A stretch of DNA of 20,423 nucleotides from Methanocorpusculum sp. (GCA_017555685.1 JAFZFW010000133.1:1-20423), one strand, 5' to 3'; positions 7,536 to 15,793 are shown, numbered from the stretch's first letter. Notes: generated by a model from the sequence alone, not told the origin. Numbers and translations are program-made.

Positions 7536-8834
7536 ATGAAAATCCTTGTTGCCGGAGGCGGCGGACGAGAACACGCTATCGCAGCAGCACTTAGCAGAAA
7601 CAGCAGTGTCGAACTCTACAGTGTCATGGGAAAGAAGAACCCGGGAATTGCAAAACTTGCCCGTGAGGTCTTCCTCCATGCAGAAACCGATGTAGAAGCA
7701 GTTGTTGACTTCGCCAAACAGCACAATATCAAATATGCCGTAATTGGACCGGAAGCACCGCTGCAGGCAGGTCTTGCTGATGCACTTACCGCTGTCGGAA
7801 TCGGCTGTGTCGGTCCGAAGAAGGCAGCAGCCAGAATCGAGACTGACAAGGGATTCTGCCGCGAGTTAATGCAGAAGCACGGAATCGCCGGATGTCCGGG
7901 ATACAAGATCTGCAAAACCCCGGAGGAAGCAGCTGAATATATCCGCTCCTACGAAGGAGAACTCGCTGTCAAGCCGACCGGACTTACCGGTGGAAAAGGC
8001 GTCAAGGTCATGGGAGAACAGGTTGACAGAGAGGGCGCTGTCGAGTACGCATTAACCCTTAAAGACCAGGAAATCATCTTGGAAGAACGCCTGCTCGGTG
8101 AAGAGTTCACGTTAATGGCATTCACTGACGGCAAGACTCTTGTCCCGATGCCGCTTGTCCAGGATCACAAGCGTGCATTCGAAGGCGATATCGGACCGAA
8201 CACCGGCGGTATGGGTTCCTACTCTCTCGAGACCCAGAAGTTCCCGTTCGTCTCTGACGCAGACTATGATGCAGCATTTACCATCATGAAAGAGACCGTT
8301 GCAGCCCTTGCAGAAGAAGGCTGCCCGTATCAGGGTATCCTCTACGGTCAGTTCATGAACACCAGAGACGGTCCGAAGGTCATTGAGTTCAATGCCCGCT
8401 TCGGTGACCCGGAGGCAATGAATGTTTTAACGCTCCTTGACTCCGACTTTGCAGTTATCGCAGAGCATATCGCAGAAGGATGCCTTGCTGCAGAAGATGT
8501 TTCCTTTGCAAAGAAGGCAACCGTCTGTAAGTACATCGTCCCGGCAGGATATCCGGATGCTCCGCACGCCGGAGATCCGATTACCACCGGCGCTGCTGAT
8601 AACACTGTCCTTTACTATGCAAACGTTGTCGAAAACGATGCCGGTGTCTTAGAAACCATCACCTCCCGTACTATGGCATACGTCGGTGTCGGCAACAGCC
8701 TGGAAGAGGCAGAACAGTATGCAGAGGCAGCCTGTAAGAATGTCAGCGGAAACATCCGCTACAGAAGCGATATTGGAACAGCAGCACTCTTCGCAAAGCG
8801 TATTGCTCACATGGACGAGCTGAGGAAGAACTGA
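7536..8834 (+). CDS. purD: Phosphoribosylamine-glycine ligase PurD
   Basis: GAR synthetase joins glycine to phosphoribosylamine with ATP, the second step of purine synthesis. The 432-residue ATP-grasp protein begins [15 protein letters not shown], the family's N-terminal glycine-rich loop, which fixes the start at ATG 7536 rather than an upstream codon. Other signatures are [37 protein letters not shown] and [17 protein letters not shown]-like box at 7499-7510 suggests a leaderless or very short leader mRNA. argF starts 2 bp after its TGA stop, so the two are co-transcribed. Confidence 0.95.
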   Translation: MKILVAGGGGREHAIAAALSRNSSVELYSVMGKKNPGIAKLAREVFLHAETDVEAVVDFAKQHNIKYAVIGPEAPLQAGLADALTAVGIGCVGPKKAAARIETDKGFCRELMQKHGIAGCPGYKICKTPEEAAEYIRSYEGELAVKPTGLTGGKGVKVMGEQVDREGAVEYALTLKDQEIILEERLLGEEFTLMAFTDGKTLVPMPLVQDHKRAFEGDIGPNTGGMGSYSLETQKFPFVSDADYDAAFTIMKETVAALAEEGCPYQGILYGQFMNTRDGPKVIEFNARFGDPEAMNVLTLLDSDFAVIAEHIAEGCLAAEDVSFAKKATVCKYIVPAGYPDAPHAGDPITTGAADNTVLYYANVVENDAGVLETITSRTMAYVGVGNSLEEAEQYAEAACKNVSGNIRYRSDIGTAALFAKRIAHMDELRKN

Positions 8835-8836
8835 CT

Positions 8837-9751
8837 ATGAAGGATTTTCTCTCTATCTCTGACCTCACTCCAGAGGCATACGATGATATCTTAACCCTTG
8901 CCGCCCGCATGAAGCGCCAGCGCTCGGCAAACATTCCGCACCCGTACCTCGCCGGAAAGAATCTCGGTATGATTTTCGAGAAGGCATCCACCAGAACCCG
9001 TATCTCCTTTGACGTGGGTATGCATGAGCTTGGCGGATATGCTCTCTACTTAAACTCCAAAGACACCCAGCTTGGCAGAGGCGAGACTATTCCGGACACT
9101 GCACGTGTTATGTCCCGCTTCCTGCAGGGCGTTATCATGCGTACCTACAAGCATGAGACCATCACCGAGTTTGCCAAGTACGCAAGTATCCCGGTCATCA
9201 ACGCATTATCCGACAAGGAACACCCGTGTCAGATTATGGCTGACTCCTTAACTCTGAAAGAGAAGTTCGGCGAGTTGGATGGACTGCGCATCGCCTGGAT
9301 CGGAGACGGAAACAATGTTGCAAACTCTCTGATTATGGCATCTGTCCAGACCGGCATGGAGATTGCTGTCAGCACTCCGAAGGGATACGAACCGGATCCG
9401 GGAGCAGTTGCTTTCGCACAGGACAACGGCGGAAAAGTCAGGTTCTATGACAACCCGGTTGATGCTGTCACTGACTCTCATGCAATCTACACCGACACGT
9501 GGATTTCCATGGGTGAAGAGGATATCAAAGACGAGAAGCTCAAGGACTTCGTCGGATATCAGTTAAACATGGACCTGCTCAGAAAAGCTGCAGACGATGC
9601 AATTGTTCTCCACTGTCTTCCGGCACACAGAGGCGAGGAGATTACTGACGAGGTTATCGACTCGATGCAGAGCGGTGTCTGGGATCAGGCGGAAAACAGA
9701 CTGCACGCACAGAAAGCTGTTCTCGTTCGTCTGATGAATAATGAGCTCTAA
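8837..9751 (+). CDS. argF: Ornithine carbamoyltransferase ArgF
   Basis: Forms citrulline from ornithine and carbamoyl phosphate in arginine synthesis. The 304-residue product carries the carbamoyl-phosphate loop STRTR (51-55), HPCQ (129-132), the DTWISMG ornithine-binding segment (D220, SMG 224-226) and HCLPAHRGEEI (C260). Length is normal for the catabolic/anabolic OTCase family, and the SMG loop distinguishes it from aspartate carbamoyltransferase. ATG at 8837 lies 2 bp after purD; its 3' end overlaps the aldolase start by 11 bp. Combining a purine gene and an arginine gene may reflect shared demand for carbamoyl phosphate and nitrogen, but this is inference. Confidence 0.95.
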   Translation: MKDFLSISDLTPEAYDDILTLAARMKRQRSANIPHPYLAGKNLGMIFEKASTRTRISFDVGMHELGGYALYLNSKDTQLGRGETIPDTARVMSRFLQGVIMRTYKHETITEFAKYASIPVINALSDKEHPCQIMADSLTLKEKFGELDGLRIAWIGDGNNVANSLIMASVQTGMEIAVSTPKGYEPDPGAVAFAQDNGGKVRFYDNPVDAVTDSHAIYTDTWISMGEEDIKDEKLKDFVGYQLNMDLLRKAADDAIVLHCLPAHRGEEITDEVIDSMQSGVWDQAENRLHAQKAVLVRLMNNEL

Positions 9752-10286
9752 GACTGCTGCGGAGTTTTCCCGTATCGGACGCCGGCTGTTTGCCGAGCAC
9801 TTGGTCGGCGGAAACTTCGGCAATATGAGTGTGCTGACTCCGGAAGGGTATTTCATTACCCGTACGGGTTCGTATCTTGATGCCGACCCGGCAGAGCTTG
9901 TTCTGATGCCGAGAAACGGCAGAATGACACCCGGTGCTTCCAGTGAGTGGCGGGTGCATACTGCGGTCTATAACGCAACTGAACACCAGGCAATTGTTCA
10001 CGCTCATCCGCAGCATGCGGTTGCGCTTTCGCTTCTGTACGATACTATCCGTACGGTCGACAGCGAAGGACAGCTGTTCGCCTCCGAGATTCCGGTCGTT
10101 GAAGGTGCATGCGGATCTCAGGCATTGGCTGATGCAGTGGCTGAAGCGCTCTGTACCTCAAAAGTCGTCATCGCCAGAGGTCACGGCACCTTTGCCGCAG
10201 GAAAATCATTAGACGAAGCATATCTGTTCACGTCTCTCGCGGAGCATTGCTGTAAGGTTTTGTATCTGTTAAAGACATTGCAGTGA
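9741..10286 (+). CDS. Class II aldolase (fuculose-1-phosphate aldolase-like)
   Basis: A 181-residue zinc aldolase of the class II aldolase/adducin fold. Expected metal and catalytic residues are visible: E69 in SSEWRVH, H87 and H89 in VHAHP, and H148 in ARGHGTFAAG. Archaeal relatives (such as MJ1418) cleave or form fuculose-1-phosphate and 5-deoxyribulose-1-phosphate, giving DHAP and an aldehyde (lactaldehyde, also a possible F420 precursor). The gene starts inside the end of argF (ATG 9741, 11-bp overlap). The adjacent mtnP-like and dadD-like genes favour a role in 5'-deoxynucleoside salvage. The codons for the last 13 residues and the stop lie in a sequence duplicated at 10346-10388. MtnB dehydratase is a related alternative. 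Confidence 0.85.
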   Translation: MSSKTAAEFSRIGRRLFAEHLVGGNFGNMSVLTPEGYFITRTGSYLDADPAELVLMPRNGRMTPGASSEWRVHTAVYNATEHQAIVHAHPQHAVALSLLYDTIRTVDSEGQLFASEIPVVEGACGSQALADAVAEALCTSKVVIARGHGTFAAGKSLDEAYLFTSLAEHCCKVLYLLKTLQ

Positions 10287-10388
10287 CTTTGGGGCTAAGC
10301 GTTAGCGCATGCCCCTTAGGCGTCGCATCGGATACGGGCGCGGGTCACTGCTGTAAGGTTTTGTATCTGTTAAAGACGATGCAGTAAC
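10245..10388. repeat. 43-bp direct repeat (10245-10287 and 10346-10388) with 58-bp spacer
   Basis: The 3' end of the aldolase gene, from H169 through the stop, recurs 101 bp downstream. The copies match at 39 of 43 positions, including 29 identical in a row (10248-10276 and 10349-10377). Copy 2 still encodes HCCKVLYLLKTMQ and a TAA stop, versus HCCKVLYLLKTLQ and TGA in copy 1. The spacer 10288-10345 is GC-rich and can fold with GGGGC (10291-10295) pairing GCCCC (10311-10315), inner GCG/CGC. Tandem duplication or insertion of a small element that rebuilt the gene end are both possible. Confidence 0.85.
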
Positions 10389-10410
10389 CTTCTTCTTCTT
10401 TTTTGTTTAT
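10389..10410 (+). terminator. T-rich terminator after the purD-argF-aldolase unit
   Basis: A pyrimidine tract with long T runs (TCTTCTTCTTTTTTG core) directly follows the second repeat copy. It fits an archaeal oligo-T terminator. It lies after copy 2 rather than copy 1, consistent with copy 2 being the original gene end. Confidence 0.45.
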
Positions 10411-10443
10411 TGCCCTGTCTCTTCCTGTCGTATCTCTTATTCG

Positions 10444-10456
10444 TTCATATTAATAC
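10444..10456 (+). promoter_or_regulatory. TATA-like box of the mtnP-dadD operon
   Basis: TTCATATTAATAC is centred about 33 bp before the mtnP-like ATG at 10483. It predicts a short leader of under 10 nt. Assigned by position and base content. Confidence 0.4.
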
Positions 10457-10482
10457 CGCAAAGAGAGATACATTATAGCATC

Positions 10483-11154
10483 ATGCTCGGAATCATTGGA
10501 GGGACAGCACTCCTGCAGGCTGAACTTCCTCCGCTCGAACGCAAACTCATCCCGACCCCGTACGGGACGGCAGAAGTCTACACCGGAAAAATCACTGTCA
10601 TCAAACGGCATCAGTTCAATACTCCGCCGGCTCAGATAAATCACCGGGCACACATTGCAGCCCTCAAAATCTTAGGCGTTGACCGGATGATTTCTATCGG
10701 TTCTACCGGCAGTATGAAGGCGGAAATCCCGCTGGGAAGCCTGGTTGTTGCATCCGGATACTTCTCTCCGTGGAAGGTTCCCACCTTCCATGAACACGAC
10801 ATCTGCCATGTCCCGCCGGTAATTGATGAAGAGCTCGCTTCCGGGCTTCTTGAGCTTGCTCCGGATGCAAAACGCGGAGTCTACTTCCAGACAAACGGCC
10901 CGCGCTTTGAAACTGCCGCAGAAATCGCACACTTTGCTATGCATACGGATGTCGTCGGTATGACGGCGGCATCTGAACTCACCCTGGCAAATGAACTCGG
11001 CATCCGGGCAGCAGCTCTTTGTACCGTGGACAACTACGCAAACGGCATTGGAGGAGAAGGCGCTCCTTCCTATGACGAAATCATCAGAATCGCCAAACAG
11101 AACGGAGACAAAGTAACCGCACTCATCAAAGGAATCGTGGAGAAATTCGCATGA
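10483..11154 (+). CDS. MTAP/MTIP-family nucleoside phosphorylase
   Basis: A 223-residue purine nucleoside phosphorylase of the MtnP group, splitting 5'-methylthio- or 5'-deoxy-nucleosides with phosphate to base and sugar-1-phosphate. Features: GIIGGT at 3-8 (phosphate loop), KRH at 41-43, SIGSTGSM, QTNGPRFETAAEI (136-148), VGMTAASE (158-165) and the purine-site D183 in TVDNYANG. At 223 residues it is shorter than typical MTAP (about 270), as in archaeal MTIP. Methanogen members prefer methylthioinosine, which fits the deaminase directly downstream (ATGA overlap). It has its own promoter. Confidence 0.88.
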   Translation: MLGIIGGTALLQAELPPLERKLIPTPYGTAEVYTGKITVIKRHQFNTPPAQINHRAHIAALKILGVDRMISIGSTGSMKAEIPLGSLVVASGYFSPWKVPTFHEHDICHVPPVIDEELASGLLELAPDAKRGVYFQTNGPRFETAAEIAHFAMHTDVVGMTAASELTLANELGIRAAALCTVDNYANGIGGEGAPSYDEIIRIAKQNGDKVTALIKGIVEKFA

Positions 11155-12467
11155 CAGAAGACATCGACATCTATAGACAGCAGGTCCCAATCCTCATCAG
11201 AAACGCACGCGTCAATGGTAAAATTCAGGAAATCTACCTTGACGGCACCGGAAAAATTGGTGCAGTTGCTGAAAAAATCACCGACCACGAGGCAGAACTT
11301 GTCCTCGATGCAAACCGTGCAACAGCCCTTCCTGCCATGTGCAACATGCACACCCACGCAGCCATGGAGTTACTCCGCGGATATGCTGATGACATGCAGC
11401 TCTTCCCCTGGCTCTCTACTAAAATCTGGCCGACAGAGGCACATTTAACCGAGGCAGACATTTATGCAGGCGTCAAACTCGCCTGTCTGGAGATGATTCG
11501 TACCGGAACGACTGCCTTCAACGATATGTACTTCATGATGGAGGCAGCAGCAGACGCAGTTGAAGAGTCCGGTATTCGTGCATGTCTTTCCTACTGTATG
11601 ATTGACGGCGGGGATGAAGAAAAGCTCGAGTCTGAAAAACGTGCCATGCAGGCAACGGTCAAAAACCTCAAAGAGAGAAAGAACGAAAGAATCATCCCCG
11701 GAGTTTCCCCGCATGCAGTTTACACCGTCTCCGAAGAGGGTCTTCGCTGGTGTGCCGAGTATGCAAAGGCGGAAAATGTCCCGCTGCACATTCACGTCTC
11801 CGAGACCGAGCAGGAAGTTATTGACTGTGTTGCAGCCCACGGCATGAGACCGCCGGCATGGCTTGACAAATGCGGTGTCCTTTCTCCGTCCTGTATCGCA
11901 GCACACTCCTGCTGGCTTGATGCAGATGACATCCGTCTCTATGCAGAACGCGGGGTAACGGCAGTTCACAACCCGGTCTCGAACATGAAACTCGCCGGAA
12001 ACAGAGCCCTTCCCTACCCGGAGATGAAGGCAGCAGGTGTCAACGTCGCTCTGGGTACTGACGGAGCATCGTCTAACAACGATCTTGATATGTTTGCCGA
12101 GATGAAAACCGCAGCTATTCTCCAGAAGTTCTTCTGGAACGACCCGACTGCACTTCCGGCATCCGAAGCTCTGCATGTTGCATCCCGCAACGGATTCAAA
12201 GCTCTTGGAATCAATGCCGGTGTGATTGCTGAAGGCTACCTTGCAGACATCATCCTCGTCGGCAGAAACCCGATGAATGTCCCCTGCTTCAACGCGGATT
12301 CCAATGCTGTTTATGCAACAAACGGTCTTGCTGTTGAGACGACCATCTGTAACGGTGAAATCCTCATGTACGAAGGAGTCATACCGGGTGCTGAAGAGAT
12401 TATGGAAGATGCAGAAAACGCAGCATTTGCACTCGCAGCACGTGCAGAAGCGGCAAACAACTCATAA
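11151..12467 (+). CDS. dadD: 5'-deoxyadenosine/MTA/SAH deaminase (DadD family)
   Basis: A 438-residue amidohydrolase converting 5'-deoxyadenosine, methylthioadenosine or S-adenosylhomocysteine to the inosine form. All metal ligands of the TIM-barrel family appear: H67 and H69 (NMHTHA), H215 with E218 (HIHVSETE), H252 (AAHSCWL) and D304 (LGTDGASSNNDLDM). In methanogens DadD clears 5'-deoxyadenosine made by radical SAM enzymes. It follows the mtnP-like gene with a 4-bp ATGA overlap, so deamination and phosphorolysis are coupled genetically. The exact substrate preference among deoxyadenosine, MTA, SAH and adenosine cannot be read from sequence. Confidence 0.88.
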   Translation: MTEDIDIYRQQVPILIRNARVNGKIQEIYLDGTGKIGAVAEKITDHEAELVLDANRATALPAMCNMHTHAAMELLRGYADDMQLFPWLSTKIWPTEAHLTEADIYAGVKLACLEMIRTGTTAFNDMYFMMEAAADAVEESGIRACLSYCMIDGGDEEKLESEKRAMQATVKNLKERKNERIIPGVSPHAVYTVSEEGLRWCAEYAKAENVPLHIHVSETEQEVIDCVAAHGMRPPAWLDKCGVLSPSCIAAHSCWLDADDIRLYAERGVTAVHNPVSNMKLAGNRALPYPEMKAAGVNVALGTDGASSNNDLDMFAEMKTAAILQKFFWNDPTALPASEALHVASRNGFKALGINAGVIAEGYLADIILVGRNPMNVPCFNADSNAVYATNGLAVETTICNGEILMYEGVIPGAEEIMEDAENAAFALAARAEAANNS

Positions 12468-12498
12468 CTTTTTTTTGAAAAAAAGAGGTTTTTCCCCT
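12468..12498. terminator. Bidirectional terminator between convergent dadD and SnoaL-like genes
   Basis: T8 immediately after the dadD stop, then A7, then GAGG-TTTTT-CCCCTC. T-rich on plus after dadD and, reading minus, T7 after the SnoaL-like stop. It serves both converging genes. Confidence 0.6.
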
Positions 12499-12939
12499 CT
12501 ATAAACTTGCATCCGAGAGATGAAGATGTACCATCTTCCAGTGGTGACGCCGGTTTTCCCGGAAGACGGCACTGAAGTGCATCACCATATTCTGCCGGGT
12601 AATTGTTCCATAGCTCCATCCGACAGTTCCTTCTGATTTTACCGTGTACTTAGTCAGGATAACCCGCTCAGGAGTATAGATTCTCATGAAAGCTGATCTT
12701 CCATAAAAATCGAGTTCATGCACGTGAATGTCGACATCTCTGGCCACAAGTTCCTGGAGCTTTGGGAGGTCGGCTGATTCATAGGCATTCAGCAGGTTTC
12801 GAAGAGTCCAAGAAATCTCTTCATCAGACAGAACAGGTGATTTCGTCACCATAATGATATCTTCTATTCTGTCTGGCGGAGTAATATACCTGAGGCTTGC
12901 GGCAACATCTCTGCTGAAAATCGGAAGAAGCTCAGGCAC
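12499..12939 (-). CDS. SnoaL-like (NTF2-fold) protein
   Basis: A small protein whose C-terminal 110 residues resemble the SnoaL/NTF2-like fold: a helical start (SDEEISWTLRNLLNAY, then LPKLQELVARDVDIHVHE), followed by beta strands ending in HWKMVHLHLSDASL. Members include isomerases, hydratases and ketosteroid-isomerase-like ligand binders; no function can be assigned. Start is uncertain. GTG at 12939 gives 146 residues, 14 bp after the MFS stop; ATG at 12852 gives 117 residues and the normal domain length. The frame stays open further upstream, but that part merely mirrors the MFS gene. Ends in TAG. It may be co-transcribed with the MFS exporter. Confidence 0.65.
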   Translation of the reverse strand: MPELLPIFSRDVAASLRYITPPDRIEDIIMVTKSPVLSDEEISWTLRNLLNAYESADLPKLQELVARDVDIHVHELDFYGRSAFMRIYTPERVILTKYTVKSEGTVGWSYGTITRQNMVMHFSAVFRENRRHHWKMVHLHLSDASL

Positions 12940-12952
12940 CGATTCTGAAAAA

Positions 12953-14359
12953 TTATGCGGTTTTTCTGTCACGCACAACAGCAGACAGAACAACCGCAGC
13001 CAGGGAAACCACTGCCCCGAAGAACATAACCCAGTGGAATCCGTAGAGGAAGAGGGCAGTCGGGAGGTCGGCGAAGGATAAGACCATTCCGTCAGATACA
13101 GTAAGCAGTGTAAAGACTGCAGCATAGAGGGCAGTTCCAAGAACACCTCCGCCGTAGACACAGGTCATCATAATCGTAGATCCAAGCTCTTTTTCTCCTT
13201 CCGGCATCACTTCAACAATCCTTCCTGACCCGGGGCCGCTGATTGCAGCGATTGATAAACCCATGAGAATCAGGGCGATAATCAGCGGGGCAAGACCGAA
13301 CTCCGGCATAAGACAGGCATACAGGGCGCTGATAACTACCAGCATCAGCGAGGATGCGACCATGAACCAGCGTCTGCCGGTTCTGTCAGACCAGCGGCTC
13401 ACCGGTACGCTGAAGATTGCCGTAATCAGTGGAGGAATCAGCAGGAAGAGTCCGCTGGTAAGGGAATCCACCTGTGCAGCGTTGGTCAGGTAGAAAGGAA
13501 TCAGATACAACAGTCCGCAGTAGACAACCTGAATGATAACGAATGCCAGAATAACTGCATTTACACGGAAACTGGTGAAGACTTTGAGGTTCATCAGCGG
13601 ATGGCGGACTTTGAGCTCATAAATGCAGAATATGACACCGGCTGCCAGACAGAAAGCGGCAAGACCTGCAATCTGCGGATGGGAAAAGCCCATGTGCGGG
13701 AAGCGTTCCAGAACATAGATGCCGGAAGCCATCACCGCAAACAGCAGGATTGATCCAAGCCAGTCAAACGGAGCGGCTGTTTCTGCTTCGCCTTTCGGGA
13801 TGACCTTGAGACAGTAGAGAACGGCAAAGATTCCAATCGGGATGTTGATTAAGAAGATCCAGTTCCAGGAAAGATAATGTGTCAGAATGCCGCCGAGGGC
13901 AGGGCCGACTGCAAATCCCACAGACGTTGCCGCGGTAAGGACGCCGAATGAGAGACCAAGCACATTTGCCGGCATGAACTTTACGCAGATAATCGGGGCG
14001 CACGCGATAATCATCGAAGCTCCAAGACCCTGCAGGAGACGGGCGGCAATCAGCATCGGAAGCGACACGGAGATTCCGCATACCGCAGATGCCGCGGTGA
14101 ACAGCACAAAACCGGCAATCAGGGTCTTTTTGATATGTCCGCGGGAGGCAACGTTGCCGAAGATAAGAATCGTTCCTGCTACCATCAGCAGATAGATGAT
14201 GACAATCCAGGAGACAGAACCGGTATCTGCCCCGAAGTCGGCGGCGATTATCGGAAGGGCGATATTTACAATAGACCCGTCAAGCCCGTCCATGATTCCG
14301 CCGAGGGCTACTGCTATGAGGAGGAGAATGGATTTCGTATCGATTTGCGATTGAACCAT
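12953..14359 (-). CDS. MFS drug-efflux-type transporter (DHA2, EmrB/QacA-like)
   Basis: A 468-residue membrane transporter with about 14 hydrophobic segments. It shows the DHA2 TM1 motif MDGLDGSIVNIALP, the exporter motif C-like GFAVGPALGGIL (TM5) and the SWNWIFLINIPIG segment after it; RWSDRTGRR is the loop 8-9 repeat of motif A. Such proteins are proton-driven exporters of drugs, dyes or metabolites; substrate unknown. ATG at 14359 lies about 30 bp below a TATA-like TTTATATG (about 14386-14393), suggesting a leaderless mRNA. The SnoaL-like gene follows by 14 bp. Confidence 0.92.
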   Translation of the reverse strand: MVQSQIDTKSILLLIAVALGGIMDGLDGSIVNIALPIIAADFGADTGSVSWIVIIYLLMVAGTILIFGNVASRGHIKKTLIAGFVLFTAASAVCGISVSLPMLIAARLLQGLGASMIIACAPIICVKFMPANVLGLSFGVLTAATSVGFAVGPALGGILTHYLSWNWIFLINIPIGIFAVLYCLKVIPKGEAETAAPFDWLGSILLFAVMASGIYVLERFPHMGFSHPQIAGLAAFCLAAGVIFCIYELKVRHPLMNLKVFTSFRVNAVILAFVIIQVVYCGLLYLIPFYLTNAAQVDSLTSGLFLLIPPLITAIFSVPVSRWSDRTGRRWFMVASSLMLVVISALYACLMPEFGLAPLIIALILMGLSIAAISGPGSGRIVEVMPEGEKELGSTIMMTCVYGGGVLGTALYAAVFTLLTVSDGMVLSFADLPTALFLYGFHWVMFFGAVVSLAAVVLSAVVRDRKTA

Positions 14360-14385
14360 AGATAAACAGCATTGGCTCTCTGTTC

Positions 14386-14394
14386 ATATAAAGA
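14386..14394 (-). promoter_or_regulatory. TATA-like box of the MFS gene
   Basis: On the minus strand TTTATATG lies about 30 bp before the MFS start codon. It shows that the MFS gene need not depend on read-through from the acyltransferase gene, whose own oligo-T stop is at 14411-14416. Confidence 0.4.
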
Positions 14395-14408
14395 ACCCGA
14401 TGCTATAG

Positions 14409-14418
14409 GGAAAAAAGG
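14409..14418 (-). terminator. Oligo-T terminator after the acyltransferase
   Basis: Six consecutive T on the minus strand, starting 3 nt after the TAA of the acyltransferase gene. Confidence 0.4.
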
Positions 14419-14419
14419 A

Positions 14420-15625
14420 TTAGTAGTACTCTTTTCCAATGAGGAAGCGGTAGAGTACCATGTATTTTACTGCTGAACGCGGGATGGTTGAGTCGACCTC
14501 GTAGTAGGTCCCGTCCTTCATGGAGAAGAGAATCTTCATCTGGAGCGAAAAGGCAAATCCTCCGATATCTGCGAACGGGAAGACGAACTTTTCGTCTGCG
14601 GATTCGAACTCGAAGCGGTCTTTGTAGATGGCAAAGCGTCCGGTTCCTAAACGGTCAACGGACTTGAGTGCGCCGATTCTGCTTAAGACCTGGTTGTCGT
14701 CGAACTCGACCGGCTTGTCTGCCGGGTATTCGAGGAACTCCGGAAGTCTTTCCTTGAAGTAGTCTCTCTGCCAGTGGTCCCAGGTTGCGATGTTATCGAT
14801 AATGAGCTCGTCATCGCCTGCAGCCTCGAAGAGTCCGTACTCGGTGAAGCGGACTTTGTATCCGCATTCACAGGATAAGATGTCGTCTTTGCTGTGGAGC
14901 TTTCCAACTGCCTTACACTTCGGACAGACGTATAAGGTGGTCTCCAGGTTCTCTGCCAAGGCTTCACCGGTGTATGGCGTCGGGTTCTTCTTCTGGTCGT
15001 CGAAGGTGTTGACATACATGTCGCGGTTGATGATTTCGTTAATCTCCTCAACGGACTTGGAGACCAGTTCTTCCGGTGAGTATTCTGCAACGAACTCTCC
15101 CCACATTCTTCCCTTTCTCTGGTGCTTTCCCCAGCGCGGACGGCGGAGGTAGCCGCCGTGGATGCGGTAGGTAACAAGAGCTGCGCCGAGTTCGGCACAT
15201 TCCTTGACGAGTTTTCCGGTAGCCGGGGAGATGAATGCACTCTCACCATTGATTGAGCGTGCGCCTTCCGGGCTCATCCAGACGTTGGCTCCGGACTGTA
15301 AGACCTGCTTCATCTCGCGAATCATATCATCAGCGGGTGCTCCCTTCTTTCTGATAATCAGACCGGCACAGTTCATGACGACAGTACGCAGAATCTTGTT
15401 TCTGAAAAGGTGTTCTCCTGCGACATAGTACATCTGCCGTCTGAACGGAACACCGACTAAGAGGTAGTCCCACAGGGTTGTGTGGTTGGAAAGAGCAAGG
15501 TACGGACGGTGTTTTGCATACACTTTGTCATAGGTGTAGTGCAGTTTGAACCGAACGAACGGGGTTGCGGCAGACCGGGCGAAGAAATAACAGAACCGGT
15601 ACCAGGAAAGACGAAGTGAAGCCAT
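14420..15625 (-). CDS. PlsC-like acyltransferase with C-terminal zinc ribbon
   Basis: A 401-residue protein. Residues about 40-180 form a PlsC/LPLAT acyltransferase domain: the HX4D catalytic motif is NHTTLWD (H48, D53), and the substrate motif is PEGAR (E120, G121, R123). After a helical linker there is a zinc ribbon, CPKC at 234-237 and CECG at 252-255, then a beta-rich tail resembling PH/GRAM folds (about 300-401), ending KEYY. The N-terminus is weakly hydrophobic, so it is probably membrane-associated. Archaeal membranes use ether lipids, so a glycerol-phosphate acyltransferase has no obvious substrate; similar archaeal genes exist with unknown roles. TATA-like TATTATTTTATC at 15647-15658 suggests a leaderless mRNA. 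Confidence 0.8.
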   Translation of the reverse strand: MASLRLSWYRFCYFFARSAATPFVRFKLHYTYDKVYAKHRPYLALSNHTTLWDYLLVGVPFRRQMYYVAGEHLFRNKILRTVVMNCAGLIIRKKGAPADDMIREMKQVLQSGANVWMSPEGARSINGESAFISPATGKLVKECAELGAALVTYRIHGGYLRRPRWGKHQRKGRMWGEFVAEYSPEELVSKSVEEINEIINRDMYVNTFDDQKKNPTPYTGEALAENLETTLYVCPKCKAVGKLHSKDDILSCECGYKVRFTEYGLFEAAGDDELIIDNIATWDHWQRDYFKERLPEFLEYPADKPVEFDDNQVLSRIGALKSVDRLGTGRFAIYKDRFEFESADEKFVFPFADIGGFAFSLQMKILFSMKDGTYYEVDSTIPRSAVKYMVLYRFLIGKEYY

Positions 15626-15793
15626 TCTTCCATATACATCAACCGGAGATAAAATAATACTATCTCTCTTTTTTTGGACCGTCTGTGCGATTGTGCTGTT
15701 TTCCTGCCGTGACGGCTTCCTGGATTTTTCTAGACCTTAGTATTTTCACTATAGTTTTATCGTGTCATACGTCGCATAAATAGAGGTATCGTT

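Noticed and set aside
10346..10388. Second repeat copy as a separate small gene
   Set aside because: It encodes only the last 13 residues of the aldolase and has no upstream start in frame; it is a duplicated gene end.
12940..13161. N-terminal extension of the SnoaL-like open frame to position 13161
   Set aside because: This part is the opposite-frame shadow of the well supported MFS transporter, on the same strand, and looks nothing like a domain start.
15646..15716. Short palindromes between the acyltransferase and MATE genes (GAGATA/TATCTC, GCCGT-G-ACGGC) as operators
   Set aside because: Five- to six-base arms are expected by chance in a 168-bp gap; no other copies were seen in the window to support a regulator site.
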